A stretch of 59,908 nt of DNA. Source: Bacteroidota bacterium (GTDB taxonomy: Bacteria > Bacteroidota > Ignavibacteria > Ignavibacteriales > Melioribacteraceae). The stretch lies in contig JAMCSN010000338.1 of NCBI GenBank assembly GCA_023381535.1, positions 1 to 59,908 on the forward strand, in the 5' to 3' direction. The stretch's first letter is position 1; every line of letters begins with the position of its first letter. The notes beneath the pieces were generated by a model, which had not been told where the DNA came from, ran no database searches, and saw only the letters and a program-made list of their open reading frames with translations. Shown here piece by piece: positions 36,301 to 43,043 of this stretch. Made by a program: the position numbers and the translations under genes.

Positions 36301-37323
36301 GATCGCTTTTTGAGTTTGTTTTTTCTCGGTTATATCTCTTATATGCGCAACAACGTTCGAGAGACCGTTTATTTCGATCAACTTCGTATAAACTTCCGCG
36401 TTTAGAATTGTACCGTCTTTTTTTATGTAAGTTCTTTCAATTAGTCTATCACCGGTTACAGTTTTACGGCTAAATTTTGCGGGTAAAAGATGTTTTTGTT
36501 CATCGGGCCAAATAATATGATGTGATTTTCCTTTTAATTCCTCTTTAGAGTATCCGAAAATTTTGCACGCCGCAGTATTGCAATCTGTAATTATGCCGTC
36601 TAAATCCGCAACAATAATTCCGTCTGCCGATAACTCAAATAAGAAGTGGTATCGTTTCTCGCTGCCTTCAAGTTTAAGACTCAACTCCTCTCTTTTAAGA
36701 ATATCTCTTACTAAACTTGTGCTGAGAAGTATAACAATAACAGAAATTACAACACCGCTAAGTGCCAAAAGGGTGACAATTTCTTCTAAGCTTGCGATTG
36801 CTTTCCGTGCATCATTATCAAGTTTTTCTCTTTCATATTTTTCAATTGATTGGATTGTATTTTGTAAAGTGTCGATGAACAACTTGGCTTCATAGTCTTT
36901 ACGTGCCATCGTTTCTAATACCGCCCCATCTTCTTCACGTGTTTTAATTATTTCATCGAACTTTGCAAGAGCATTAACCATCAAACGTTCGGAAGCTACA
37001 AACCTTTTCTGAATATCTTTCTGTGCGTTCAACGCAGTTTCCAAATCGCCAATTAATCTGTTTAATCTCTTTCTTGCATCATAAAATGCTTCCAGATATT
37101 CTTTGTTACCGGAGATAATATACCCTCTTTCTCCGCGCTGTGCATCCTTTAGAGAAATAAGAACACTGTCTATGTGTAGATTTATTTTTGTTAGAAGACG
37201 TTCTTCCTGATCAGTTTTCAACACCTGATCGGTTTTATTATATAGAACAACGCCTATCATTAAAAGTAGCAGATTGACCAGTAATATGGCATAACTTTTC
37301 TTGTGCTTTTTGAATACCGACAT
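33349..37323 (-). CDS. CHASE3 histidine kinase with seven PAS domains
   Basis: The 1324-residue protein starts with a membrane helix (about 13-30), a CHASE3 domain (AQRGERGYIISGNKEYL) and a second helix (about 185-205). Seven successive PAS modules follow, each ending in a form of DITERK/DITEKK, then HisKA (H near 1108 in FLAQMSHEIRTPI) and HATPase (about 1210-1324, GNGLGLALVKKY). It is the first gene of the kinase run down to 25548, preceded by an AAAAAGGAAG ribosome site. Two PAS junctions share a 29-base identical DNA segment (34442-34470 and 35207-35235), evidence for recent module duplication or conversion. There is no receiver. Confidence 0.93.
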   Translation of the reverse strand: MSVFKKHKKSYAILLVNLLLLMIGVVLYNKTDQVLKTDQEERLLTKINLHIDSVLISLKDAQRGERGYIISGNKEYLEAFYDARKRLNRLIGDLETALNAQKDIQKRFVASERLMVNALAKFDEIIKTREEDGAVLETMARKDYEAKLFIDTLQNTIQSIEKYEREKLDNDARKAIASLEEIVTLLALSGVVISVIVILLSTSLVRDILKREELSLKLEGSEKRYHFLFELSADGIIVADLDGIITDCNTAACKIFGYSKEELKGKSHHIIWPDEQKHLLPAKFSRKTVTGDRLIERTYIKKDGTILNAEVYTKLIEINGLSNVVAHIRDITEKKQTQKAIDKSEEKYRNLFERSLAGIFKATIEGQIIECNNEYLKVLGYDSIESIKKISAKSLYADPKDRERLIELLRKRKEVKDYVMKLKKKDGSYVWVYDSVSLMYDEDLKKEVLFGTMVDITAQKQAEKEIRMLAHSLESINECVSITDDKNKIMYVNESFTKTYGFKKEELIGQHISIVQPRSLVTPEIQQEVLKFTNEGNWKGELINKRKDGSEFPVYLSTSVVKDFENNPIALIGVAADITERKRAEEQILLLSRAVENSPAITIITDEDGKIEYVNRKFIELTGYTFEEVKGKSSRILSSGEKSKEEYEILWKTIKSGKEWRGEFHNKKKNGELYWESATIVPIKNDRIFFLAVKEDITERKHAEEALKQQEALLRVVLETLPVGVWVIDEKGRIKFGNKEGEKIWAGAKLVGMERYGEYKGWWVDTGKRIEADEWAAAKAITRGEISLNEEIRIECFDGTRKTILNSGVPIRDAGGNIKGAIIVNQDITERKQAEEALRSSEEKFNKAFQSSPIAMSIQNNENLFVDVNSAFLKLTGFSREDIIGHRGKDLQLWADATESKRANDFFIANGVLRDFEFMFRKKTGEIGIGIMSAESIVLDGKPASLTAVLDITERKHAEEALRESELLFQTLAQNSPVGIFRTRADGYTTYVNPKWCQLSGMKADEALGDGWLRAVHPEDKIWLAKGWKSATDKRQSSVTEYRFIRPDGTTAWVMGQAIPEFNSEGQIEGYVGTITDITNIKLYEQELIKAKDAAENSERIKSEFLAQMSHEIRTPINVIVSSTSYLKDELEDKIEPELFTMFNSLDRAGKRIIRTVDLILNMAEIQTDSYHFTPVELNLSGKFLINIYNEFIFAAKEKNLEFNLHCKTTDANIYADEYSVRQIFFQLIDNAIKYTKEGKVDLTVDKVAEGKVFVSIADTGIGMSEEFMAHMYNPFTQEEHGYSRSFEGNGLGLALVKKYCDLNNATITVESVKGKGSVFTVKF

Positions 37324-37666
37324 AGTCTTTACTTCTTCCTTTTTCTCATTGTTTTACCAATCATTTTGCATAACACCATTCACAAAATCAAAAATCTTAT
37401 TTTAATTACCAAAACTCCCTTAAAATTAAATAGTTACAATTGAGCATCTTGATTGCTGTTCCATCATCACTATCTAATAATCTGTTCGTATAGTTTTGCC
37501 GTGAATGAACTGCCATCGCGATTAATTTCTTAATCAAATTATTAAATCGCTGGGATCGTGTATGTTCCTTGAGGGAAAATCGGCTGGATTCGGCAAGACC
37601 CCAGCGAAATGAGGTATTGCTCACATAAAAAATATTTTTGCAGATTTTTTTCTTACTTCATTGTTC
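37324..37666. other. 343-bp gap upstream of the kinase operon
   Basis: No convincing gene or RNA is seen. The gap must hold the promoter of the kinase operon on the minus strand; only partial matches such as GATTTTTG at about 37390 are visible. A 72-codon reading frame at 37406-37624 has no recognisable domain and is not called. Confidence 0.4.
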
Positions 37667-38029
37667 TTATGTTCTGTTAAAAATAGCGGGGACTTTATCT
37701 ACAAAATCCGACTTTGAAACAAACCCGTCTGCACCGGCGGCTTTAGCTTCATCACGATACTCCGCGGTGTCGTATAATGTTAAGATGATTACTTTAGGCG
37801 GATTTACCATTTTCTTAATCAACCGTGTTGCCGATAGCCCGCCTATGCCAGGCATAGATATATCCATAAGCACAAGATCAGGAAGGTCGGCTGTCGCCTT
37901 GTTGACAGCATCCTCGCCTGAAGTTGCCCAACCGATAACTTCCACGTTACTATTTGCAGCAATAATATTATTGGCAGCTTCTAAAAACCGGCGGTTATCG
38001 TCCACTAACAGAATGCGTTGTTTCTTCAT
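37667..38029 (-). CDS. Single-domain response regulator (REC only)
   Basis: From the ATG at 38029 the protein has 120 residues, a bare receiver: MKKQRILLVDDN (acid pocket), D56 in LVLMDISMP, T in VIILTLYDT and K in GFVSKSDF. There is no output domain, so it probably works like CheY or Spo0F, passing phosphate or binding a partner. A start at 38098 would add 23 residues that overlap the promoter at 38068-38098 and do not belong to the receiver fold. It lies 343 bases upstream of the seven-PAS kinase gene. Confidence 0.88.
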   Translation of the reverse strand: MKKQRILLVDDNRRFLEAANNIIAANSNVEVIGWATSGEDAVNKATADLPDLVLMDISMPGIGGLSATRLIKKMVNPPKVIILTLYDTAEYRDEAKAAGADGFVSKSDFVDKVPAIFNRT

Positions 38030-38067
38030 GCTTATTTCTTTTGCTGTAGCAACAAAAATTTTAGGCG

Positions 38068-38098
38068 TAAATATATGTGCTGTCTGTTGACTCGGCAA
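38068..38098 (-). promoter_or_regulatory. Bacteroidota-type promoter of the REC-only gene
   Basis: On the minus strand TTG (38098-38096) and TATATTTA (38075-38068) are 20 bases apart, matching TTTG-N19/21-TAnnTTTG except for the last base and one upstream base. The predicted start of transcription is about 30 bases before the ATG at 38029, which supports that start codon. Confidence 0.55.
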
Positions 38099-38204
38099 TA
38101 AGGAAATTCCTTAGAAGACAGGTGAAAATACCTAAGGCGCTTGTGAAGAAAACATGAGAGGTAGAATAATGAATCTAACGGCAGACTGGTGCAAAAACAG
38201 CTTG

Positions 38205-38225
38205 CCCCGATGCTTTTTATCGGGG
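38205..38225 (-). terminator. Hairpin after mazF
   Basis: CCCCGAT (38205-38211) and ATCGGGG (38219-38225) form a 7-bp stem 30 bases past the mazF stop. The sequence after it on the minus strand contains only a delayed TTTTT, so terminator activity is uncertain; a dispersed repeat is the alternative. Confidence 0.4.
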
Positions 38226-38254
38226 GCGTTCGCTTGATTGACTTAGCTACGACA

Positions 38255-38602
38255 TTATAAGTTTAGCAAAGCATTTATTTTATTTAAGGTTTCTGTCAAT
38301 AGAAGCTTGGACAGCTTGCAGATATACTCAGCTTCTCTAGTTTTCCAATCAAGATTTTTTATTTGATCGGATAATATCACACCGGCAATTTCTAAATTAT
38401 CAGGAAGCTTGACTTCGAAAGGATATCCTTTTACTAGACTTGTAATAGGGCAAAATATAGCTAGGTCAGTTTTATTGTTATATGCCAACGGAGAAATTAC
38501 TAAAGCAGGTCTTCTTCCAGATTGTTCGTGTCCGGATTGCGGATTAAATGATAACCAAACGATATCTCCACAATCAGGAATATACTGCTTTGATTTTACC
38601 AA
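38255..38602 (-). CDS. mazF: MazF endoribonuclease toxin
   Basis: The 115-residue protein is a MazF/PemK-type mRNA interferase. It shows the family motifs GDIVWLSFNPQSGHEQSGRRP and ALVISPLAYN near the N-terminus (including the catalytic arginine region), FCPITS in the middle, and GVILSDQIKNLDW towards the end. It overlaps the mazE gene by seven bases, so both are made from one message. MazF cleaves single-stranded RNA at short sequences; its specificity is not readable from the sequence. Confidence 0.95.
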   Translation of the reverse strand: MVKSKQYIPDCGDIVWLSFNPQSGHEQSGRRPALVISPLAYNNKTDLAIFCPITSLVKGYPFEVKLPDNLEIAGVILSDQIKNLDWKTREAEYICKLSKLLLTETLNKINALLNL

Positions 38603-38838
38603 TATTCAGCTCCAACTTTTTTTCCAAAGTCAATTTCTTTATGAAGATTCGATTTTTTTACCCCAGATATCAATTCTTCCAAATTATATTTTCTTTCCTC
38701 AACTGGCTCAACAATAATTTTGTCATTATCCAGTGTTAGATTTACATACTCATCTTGTCGAATCCTTGATTGGAAGGCAAAAGCCTTTGGAATTCTTAGA
38801 GCTAAACTATTCCCCCATTTTTGAATTTTGATACGCAT
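38596..38838 (-). CDS. mazE: MazE antitoxin (AbrB fold)
   Basis: The 80-residue protein starts MRIKIQKWGNSLALRIPKAFA, the standard AbrB/SpoVT swapped-hairpin DNA-binding domain of MazE. The acidic C-terminal tail (about 55-80) would bind MazF. A ribosome site AAGG lies eight bases before the ATG. It probably represses its own promoter; a 9-bp repeat covers both the -10 region and the start codon (38870-38878 and 38830-38838). Confidence 0.94.
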   Translation of the reverse strand: MRIKIQKWGNSLALRIPKAFAFQSRIRQDEYVNLTLDNDKIIVEPVEERKYNLEELISGVKKSNLHKEIDFGKKVGAEYW

Positions 38839-38896
38839 ACTAAAACCTTTTTTTTGTTTCTACAATAAAGATACGCATGGGATTCATATTTCACAA
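38830..38896 (-). promoter_or_regulatory. mazEF promoter with paired 9-bp operator candidate
   Basis: On the minus strand TTGTGA (38896-38891) and TATCTT (38873-38868) are 17 bases apart; read as a Bacteroidota promoter it is TTG-N20-TATCTTTA. ATGCGTATC occurs at 38878-38870, overlapping the -10 element, and exactly 40 bases later at 38838-38830, where it forms the start codon. Four helical turns of spacing would suit cooperative MazE binding. Confidence 0.5.
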
Positions 38897-38921
38897 TAAA
38901 AAATAAATGAGATCGATATTA

Positions 38922-39614
38922 TTACTTCTCATTAGAAATAATGCCTACTTTTATAGCGTACAGTACTAATCCGGCAATATCACGGATTTGCAACCTGTTC
39001 ATTAATTGTTTGCGATGGGCTTCTACAGTTTTAGTACTGATGTTCAATTTATAGGCAATCTCTTTTGTGCTGTTTCCCTCTGCTATTAATTGTAAAATTT
39101 CTCTTTGCCGTGAAGTCATCTTTTCTAAAGGCAACGGGCTTATTTTTGATTTCGAGTTTTTATCGTCCAGCCTTGCAAGTAGATTCTTTACAACACTTTT
39201 TGAAACAAATGGCGCCAAGTATTTGTTTCCTTTCATAACCGCATTGATGGCAATTTCTAATTCATCAGCCGCAGTATCCTTCAGTAAATACCCGGATGCG
39301 CCAAACCGCAGTGCTTGCAGCACATACTCATCACTCTTATGCATGGACAAGATAATGATTCCAATTTCTGGAAATTCTTTTGATACAATTTGCGTAACCT
39401 CTAATCCGTTTAGTTCCGGCATAGCAATATCCATCAGTACAATATCCGGCTTGTGCTTTCTAATTAAATTAAGCGTTTCTCGTCCATCGCTCGCTTCGGC
39501 AATAACTTTCATTCCCGGAATTTTATCCAATAACGCCCGCAGTCCGGCTCTTACAATATTATGATCGTCCGCCAAAATTATTTTTATTTCTTCCATATTT
39601 CTTCTTGCAGCCAT
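38922..39614 (-). CDS. NarL/FixJ-type response regulator
   Basis: The protein has a receiver domain (D62 in IVLMDIAMPELNG, counting from 39614) and a C-terminal LuxR-type helix-turn-helix (about 165-225, MTSRQREILQLIAEGNSTKEI and ISTKTVEAHRKQLMNRL). The ATG at 39614 shares its A with the kinase stop codon (TAATG), which suggests translational coupling; the ATG at 39596 (MEEIKIIL), preceded by AAGAAG, is an alternative start. Its partner is the HisKA_3 kinase directly upstream, the usual pairing for this class. Confidence 0.95.
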   Translation of the reverse strand: MAARRNMEEIKIILADDHNIVRAGLRALLDKIPGMKVIAEASDGRETLNLIRKHKPDIVLMDIAMPELNGLEVTQIVSKEFPEIGIIILSMHKSDEYVLQALRFGASGYLLKDTAADELEIAINAVMKGNKYLAPFVSKSVVKNLLARLDDKNSKSKISPLPLEKMTSRQREILQLIAEGNSTKEIAYKLNISTKTVEAHRKQLMNRLQIRDIAGLVLYAIKVGIISNEK

Positions 39615-42265
39615 TATGTCAAACGAAAAATTGCTTGAACTTCTGTTCCCCCTTTTTCGGATGATGTTATTTTGAATTCGCCTCCGGCTAATTGAGTCCG
39701 CTCTTCCATACTTAATATGCCCAGACTTCTTCCTTTCAACGCTTGTCCTCTCAATTCATTTACATTAAATCCTTTACCATCATCACTTATTCTTAGATGT
39801 ATTGCATCATTTACTAAGGTTAAACTAACCACAGCCTTTTTCGCTTCTGAATGTTTCACTACATTGTTTAATGCTTCCTGGGCAATTCGATAACAGTTGA
39901 GCTGCAAGTCTTTCGGTAATTCTAATCCGGCAAGGTTAAACTCTAAATCGAATTTGAACTTTGCGCTTTCTGCAGTTCGCTTTACCAGCCATCCTAAAGC
40001 TGATTCAATTCCCAAATCATCAAGAATTGATGGTCTCAAATTCAATGACATATCTCTTACCTGTTGTAAAGACTGCTCCAGAAAAGAAATTGCAACTCCT
40101 AGTTCCTTTTTCGTTTCAGATGATTTAACTTTTCTTTCGATTGATTGAAGATTAATTTTTGCCGCTGTTAATGTCTGCCCAATTTCATCGTGTAATTCCC
40201 GCGAAATATTCTTCCTCTCGCTCTCTTGAGTTTCAAGCAATCTGCGTGAAAGAAGCCGTAGCTGATTATCCGCTTCCTGTACCTCTGCAAATAGTTTGCT
40301 TCTCTCTTCTTCAGCTTTTTTTCGTTCGGTGATGTCTTCGAGAATAGCTATTGCACCTATGACTTCTCCTGCTGCATTACGTAGCTGTGCAGAAGTAATA
40401 CTGGTATCAATCTGTGTCCCGTTTTTTCTCTGGCGATGTCGAACTATATCCGAGAAGGTTTTGCCCTGTAAAACGCTTTTGATCATGTTGTGGAAATCCG
40501 CTAACCCTTCCTCAGGCACGGTCGGGCACACCTTCCCAATGGTTTCCTGCTCGCTCCATCCGAACATCTGTTCTGCACCGGCGTTCCAATTCATTATTCT
40601 GCCCAGAGGATCTACAGCAAGAATTGCAAGCGGCGACGCTTGGATGATTGTTTGAAGTCGCTCATGGGCTTCCCGCAACAACATCTCCGTCCGCTTGCGT
40701 TCGGTGATGTCAGTCATTGATACAAGTACTTTCGACCAGGTTTCCTCATACCCCGGTAATATTAACAATTTGAAGATTACATTGTTTCTTTTGCCTGTAA
40801 GAGTTTGAGTATCGGCTTCGCATTCGAACACCGTCTTGCCTGCCGTTAGCGCAATCAACCCTTCTGTAAATACTCGGTATGATTCTTTTCTAAATATATC
40901 GACTAAGCCCTCTAATAAATCCTCTTTGCTTTTTGCCTCATACAATTGAAGAGTGGCTTCGTTTACAGCAATAAACTTTAACATTGTTACGCATTTTGCA
41001 ACTTCATCGGGATGTATCTGAAAATACGTTTTGAAATCTTCGACCCCGGCGGCTCGGAGTTGATCAATGTGCTTTTTAATTTCGGAGTGATCTTCCCACC
41101 ATAAAGAAACCGGTGAATGTTCAAACAGATTACGGAATCGTTCTTCGCTTTCTCGAAGAGAATTTTCAACGTTTATTCTTTCATTGTTTTGTTGCTCTAA
41201 CGATTCTGCCATCCGGTCAAATGTCATCGCTAATTGTCCTAGTTCGCCTGAATTGTAGCTAACATTACTTCTTACACTTAAATTTCCAGTTGACATTTCA
41301 TTTGTTGCATTTATCAGTTTCTTAACAGTTTTTAGAATGTACTTTTCGCTTAAGATAAGAACGCCGGCCAATATAATTGCAAACAAAGCTCCAATCAAAA
41401 ATAGATTTCTGTAGAGAGTTTTATTTATATCAGAAAAGAATTTCTCTTTATTTTTGCCAACAACTAAATGTAATTTCTTTTGAAATAAATTGCTCTTAGT
41501 CGTGGCGAAAACAAATAAGTACTTCTGATTGTTTGGTCCCTGTGCTTCAATTATTCCGTTACCTTGCTCAGAAACGCTTCTTAAAAATGTTGGTGTAACT
41601 ATTTTTTGTATTATTTCATTCGAAAAATAGTTCGTAGTTAGAATATCTCCTTCATCATCAATTTTTATGAACAGAGACTTTTCATGAAATATCTTCGCTA
41701 GATCCTTTTCAATTGCATCTATATATGAAACATTAAGTGAGGCAAAAAGAACGGCTTTAACTTCTTGGTTTTTATCAAGCAGAGGATAGCCCAAATTGAT
41801 AATTCTTTTGCGACTAATTGGATCAACAAAATATTCCCCAACTGAGAACTCACCGCTTTGCATCACTTCTTCAAAAAATTCATTGTTTGAATAGTCTATT
41901 TTGTTTTCAATTTGTCTTCCGCTTGCAAATAAGGTCCCGTTTTTACTGACTACACCTAAATTTACATATCGGTTGAATTTTGTCAATAGACTGGAGAGAT
42001 AACTTTTGCAGCGAATTGAATCTGTAAAATATTCCTTAGGTAGATTAGATAATGACGTCAGAAGTTGGCGGGCTCCATCAATAGTCTTCGCTTCTTCAAT
42101 TAAAATAAAATTCACTAATTGAATTGCCTCGTCTTTCAAATCCACAATACTACGTTCCCGGTCTTGTTCGGCATCATAGATCGAAAACGCTATGAATGGG
42201 ACGGTTGCAACAACAGTAATTAATAAAATCCGGAATTGCAGACTTTTAAGAAATCTAATCTTCAT
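39614..42265 (-). CDS. NarX/DegS-class sensor histidine kinase
   Basis: The 883-residue kinase has a membrane helix (about 10-30), a Cache-like periplasmic sensor (about 40-285), a second helix (about 288-310), HAMP (about 310-365), an atypical PAS (about 372-520) and a second PAS (about 535-650). A HisKA_3 domain follows, with the histidine in NISRELHDEIGQTL (about 690), and HATPase (about 780-883, ISDDGKGF and GLGILSMEER-like motif). The HisKA_3 type pairs with NarL regulators, and one follows immediately. The start is preceded by a weak ribosome site; a 10-bp direct repeat lies about 125 bp upstream. Confidence 0.94.
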   Translation of the reverse strand: MKIRFLKSLQFRILLITVVATVPFIAFSIYDAEQDRERSIVDLKDEAIQLVNFILIEEAKTIDGARQLLTSLSNLPKEYFTDSIRCKSYLSSLLTKFNRYVNLGVVSKNGTLFASGRQIENKIDYSNNEFFEEVMQSGEFSVGEYFVDPISRKRIINLGYPLLDKNQEVKAVLFASLNVSYIDAIEKDLAKIFHEKSLFIKIDDEGDILTTNYFSNEIIQKIVTPTFLRSVSEQGNGIIEAQGPNNQKYLFVFATTKSNLFQKKLHLVVGKNKEKFFSDINKTLYRNLFLIGALFAIILAGVLILSEKYILKTVKKLINATNEMSTGNLSVRSNVSYNSGELGQLAMTFDRMAESLEQQNNERINVENSLRESEERFRNLFEHSPVSLWWEDHSEIKKHIDQLRAAGVEDFKTYFQIHPDEVAKCVTMLKFIAVNEATLQLYEAKSKEDLLEGLVDIFRKESYRVFTEGLIALTAGKTVFECEADTQTLTGKRNNVIFKLLILPGYEETWSKVLVSMTDITERKRTEMLLREAHERLQTIIQASPLAILAVDPLGRIMNWNAGAEQMFGWSEQETIGKVCPTVPEEGLADFHNMIKSVLQGKTFSDIVRHRQRKNGTQIDTSITSAQLRNAAGEVIGAIAILEDITERKKAEEERSKLFAEVQEADNQLRLLSRRLLETQESERKNISRELHDEIGQTLTAAKINLQSIERKVKSSETKKELGVAISFLEQSLQQVRDMSLNLRPSILDDLGIESALGWLVKRTAESAKFKFDLEFNLAGLELPKDLQLNCYRIAQEALNNVVKHSEAKKAVVSLTLVNDAIHLRISDDGKGFNVNELRGQALKGRSLGILSMEERTQLAGGEFKITSSEKGGTEVQAIFRLT

Positions 42266-42354
42266 CTTGTTACCATGAACAATTTTTTGAATTTAGTTTT
42301 CGATAAAAGTAATTTAGTTAAAAATGGGTTTATTTATTAGTATGTATTGTTATC

Positions 42355-42410
42355 GGTATGATACCTTTACTGCGAGTGTATGTTATAGATGTGCATACAA
42401 GTACATACAA
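42355..42410. promoter_or_regulatory. Direct repeat and palindrome upstream of the NarX-class kinase
   Basis: GTGCATACAA and GTACATACAA (42391-42410) are adjacent 10-bp repeats differing at one base, one helical turn apart. GGTATGATACC (42355-42365) is a perfect palindrome nearby. They lie 90-145 bp upstream of the kinase start, where an activator or repressor site is plausible. Confidence 0.4.
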
Positions 42411-42451
42411 TGAATTCCGGAAATCAGCAGGTCTTTAGAACAGGTAGAAAT

Positions 42452-42482
42452 AAAAAAAACCCGAATATGATTTGTATTCGGG
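42452..42482 (-). terminator. Intrinsic terminator of tRNA-Gln
   Basis: CCCGAATA (42460-42467) pairs with TATTCGGG (42475-42482); on the minus strand the hairpin is followed by eight T. It begins ten bases after the tRNA end. Confidence 0.85.
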
Positions 42483-42492
42483 CTTTTAGGTG

Positions 42493-42565
42493 CTGCCCCG
42501 TCAGGGGTCGAACCTGAAGTCTTCTGATCCAGAGTCAGACGTGTTGCCAATTACACTACGGGGCA
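42493..42565 (-). tRNA. tRNA-Gln (anticodon CTG)
   Basis: On the minus strand the cloverleaf has acceptor stem TGCCCCG/CGGGGCA, anticodon stem TCTGA/TCAGA with a loop containing CTG (reads CAG, glutamine), and T-arm TCAGG-TTCGACC-CCTGA. The discriminator base is G and CCA is not encoded. It has its own promoter (42579-42610) and terminator (42452-42482). Confidence 0.95.
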
Positions 42566-42578
42566 GTAAAATTTATTG

Positions 42579-42610
42579 CAAAATTAATGAACATTATTCA
42601 AGAAACCAAA
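42579..42610 (-). promoter_or_regulatory. Bacteroidota-type promoter of tRNA-Gln
   Basis: On the minus strand TTTG (42610-42607) and TAATTTTG (42586-42579) are 20 bases apart, an exact match to the Bacteroidota consensus. The tRNA starts 14 bases after the -7 element. The -33 element lies inside the last codons of the gene ending at 42594. Confidence 0.75.
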
Positions 42611-42944
42611 ATCTCTGTAAATGTTCTATTTTGGTCTCGATCATTCTCAGATTCCTTTTATAATCTTCCAACTTTTTATTTAATGTTGCAACTTTATCTG
42701 AACTCAGATTAGTGGACGTAGTTTCATCCAAATACTCTGCAACGATTAGCTGAATTTCTTTATGCTTTGCCTTTAGAATTTCCAATTCATTTTTGTTATG
42801 AGATCGCAGATAAAAAACACCAGCAACTGCCGACATTATTAATATCAGCACAAAGTAACGTGGAAACGAAAACGATATTGCAAACGGATTCGATGGATAA
42901 AATCTTTCGATAAAATCCCGAAACCCTCCCCGCATCCTCTTCAT
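42594..42944 (-). CDS. Small membrane-anchored coiled-coil protein, unknown
   Basis: The family is not recognised. The 116-residue protein has a short basic N-terminus (KRMRGGFRDF), one membrane helix at about 28-46 (YFVLILIMSAVAGVFYL), and then a charged region with heptad-like spacing of L, I and V (about 52-112), suggesting a coiled coil. The topology is probably N-in with the coiled coil in the periplasm. It lies just after the terminator of the repeat lipoprotein gene and directly before tRNA-Gln, with which it shares DNA at its 3' end. Confidence 0.6.
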   Translation of the reverse strand: MKRMRGGFRDFIERFYPSNPFAISFSFPRYFVLILIMSAVAGVFYLRSHNKNELEILKAKHKEIQLIVAEYLDETTSTNLSSDKVATLNKKLEDYKRNLRMIETKIEHLQRFWFLE

Positions 42945-42980
42945 AAAAACCCCATGCTATTAAGCCAACAGTAAACTTTT

Positions 42981-43018
42981 AAAAACTGGCGAGGCGCTCA
43001 AATGATGTCAGCGCCTCG
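42981..43018 (-). terminator. Terminator of the repeat lipoprotein gene
   Basis: CGAGGCGCT (42990-42998) and AGCGCCTCG (43010-43018) form a 9-bp GC-rich stem. On the minus strand it is followed by CCAGTTTTT. It lies 26 bases after the stop codon at 43044. Confidence 0.8.
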
Positions 43019-43043
43019 TCGTAAATGTAAATTTGAGTGTAAG

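Noticed and set aside
37406..37624. 72-codon minus-strand reading frame upstream of the seven-PAS kinase gene
   Set aside because: It has no recognisable domain or ribosome site and lies where the kinase operon promoter must be. It is treated as chance.
38030..38098. 23-residue N-terminal extension of the REC-only protein
   Set aside because: It overlaps a promoter match and adds residues outside the receiver fold; the ATG at 38029 is better.
38205..38225. Riboswitch or small RNA after mazF
   Set aside because: Only a single 7-bp hairpin is visible; no conserved fold or promoter.
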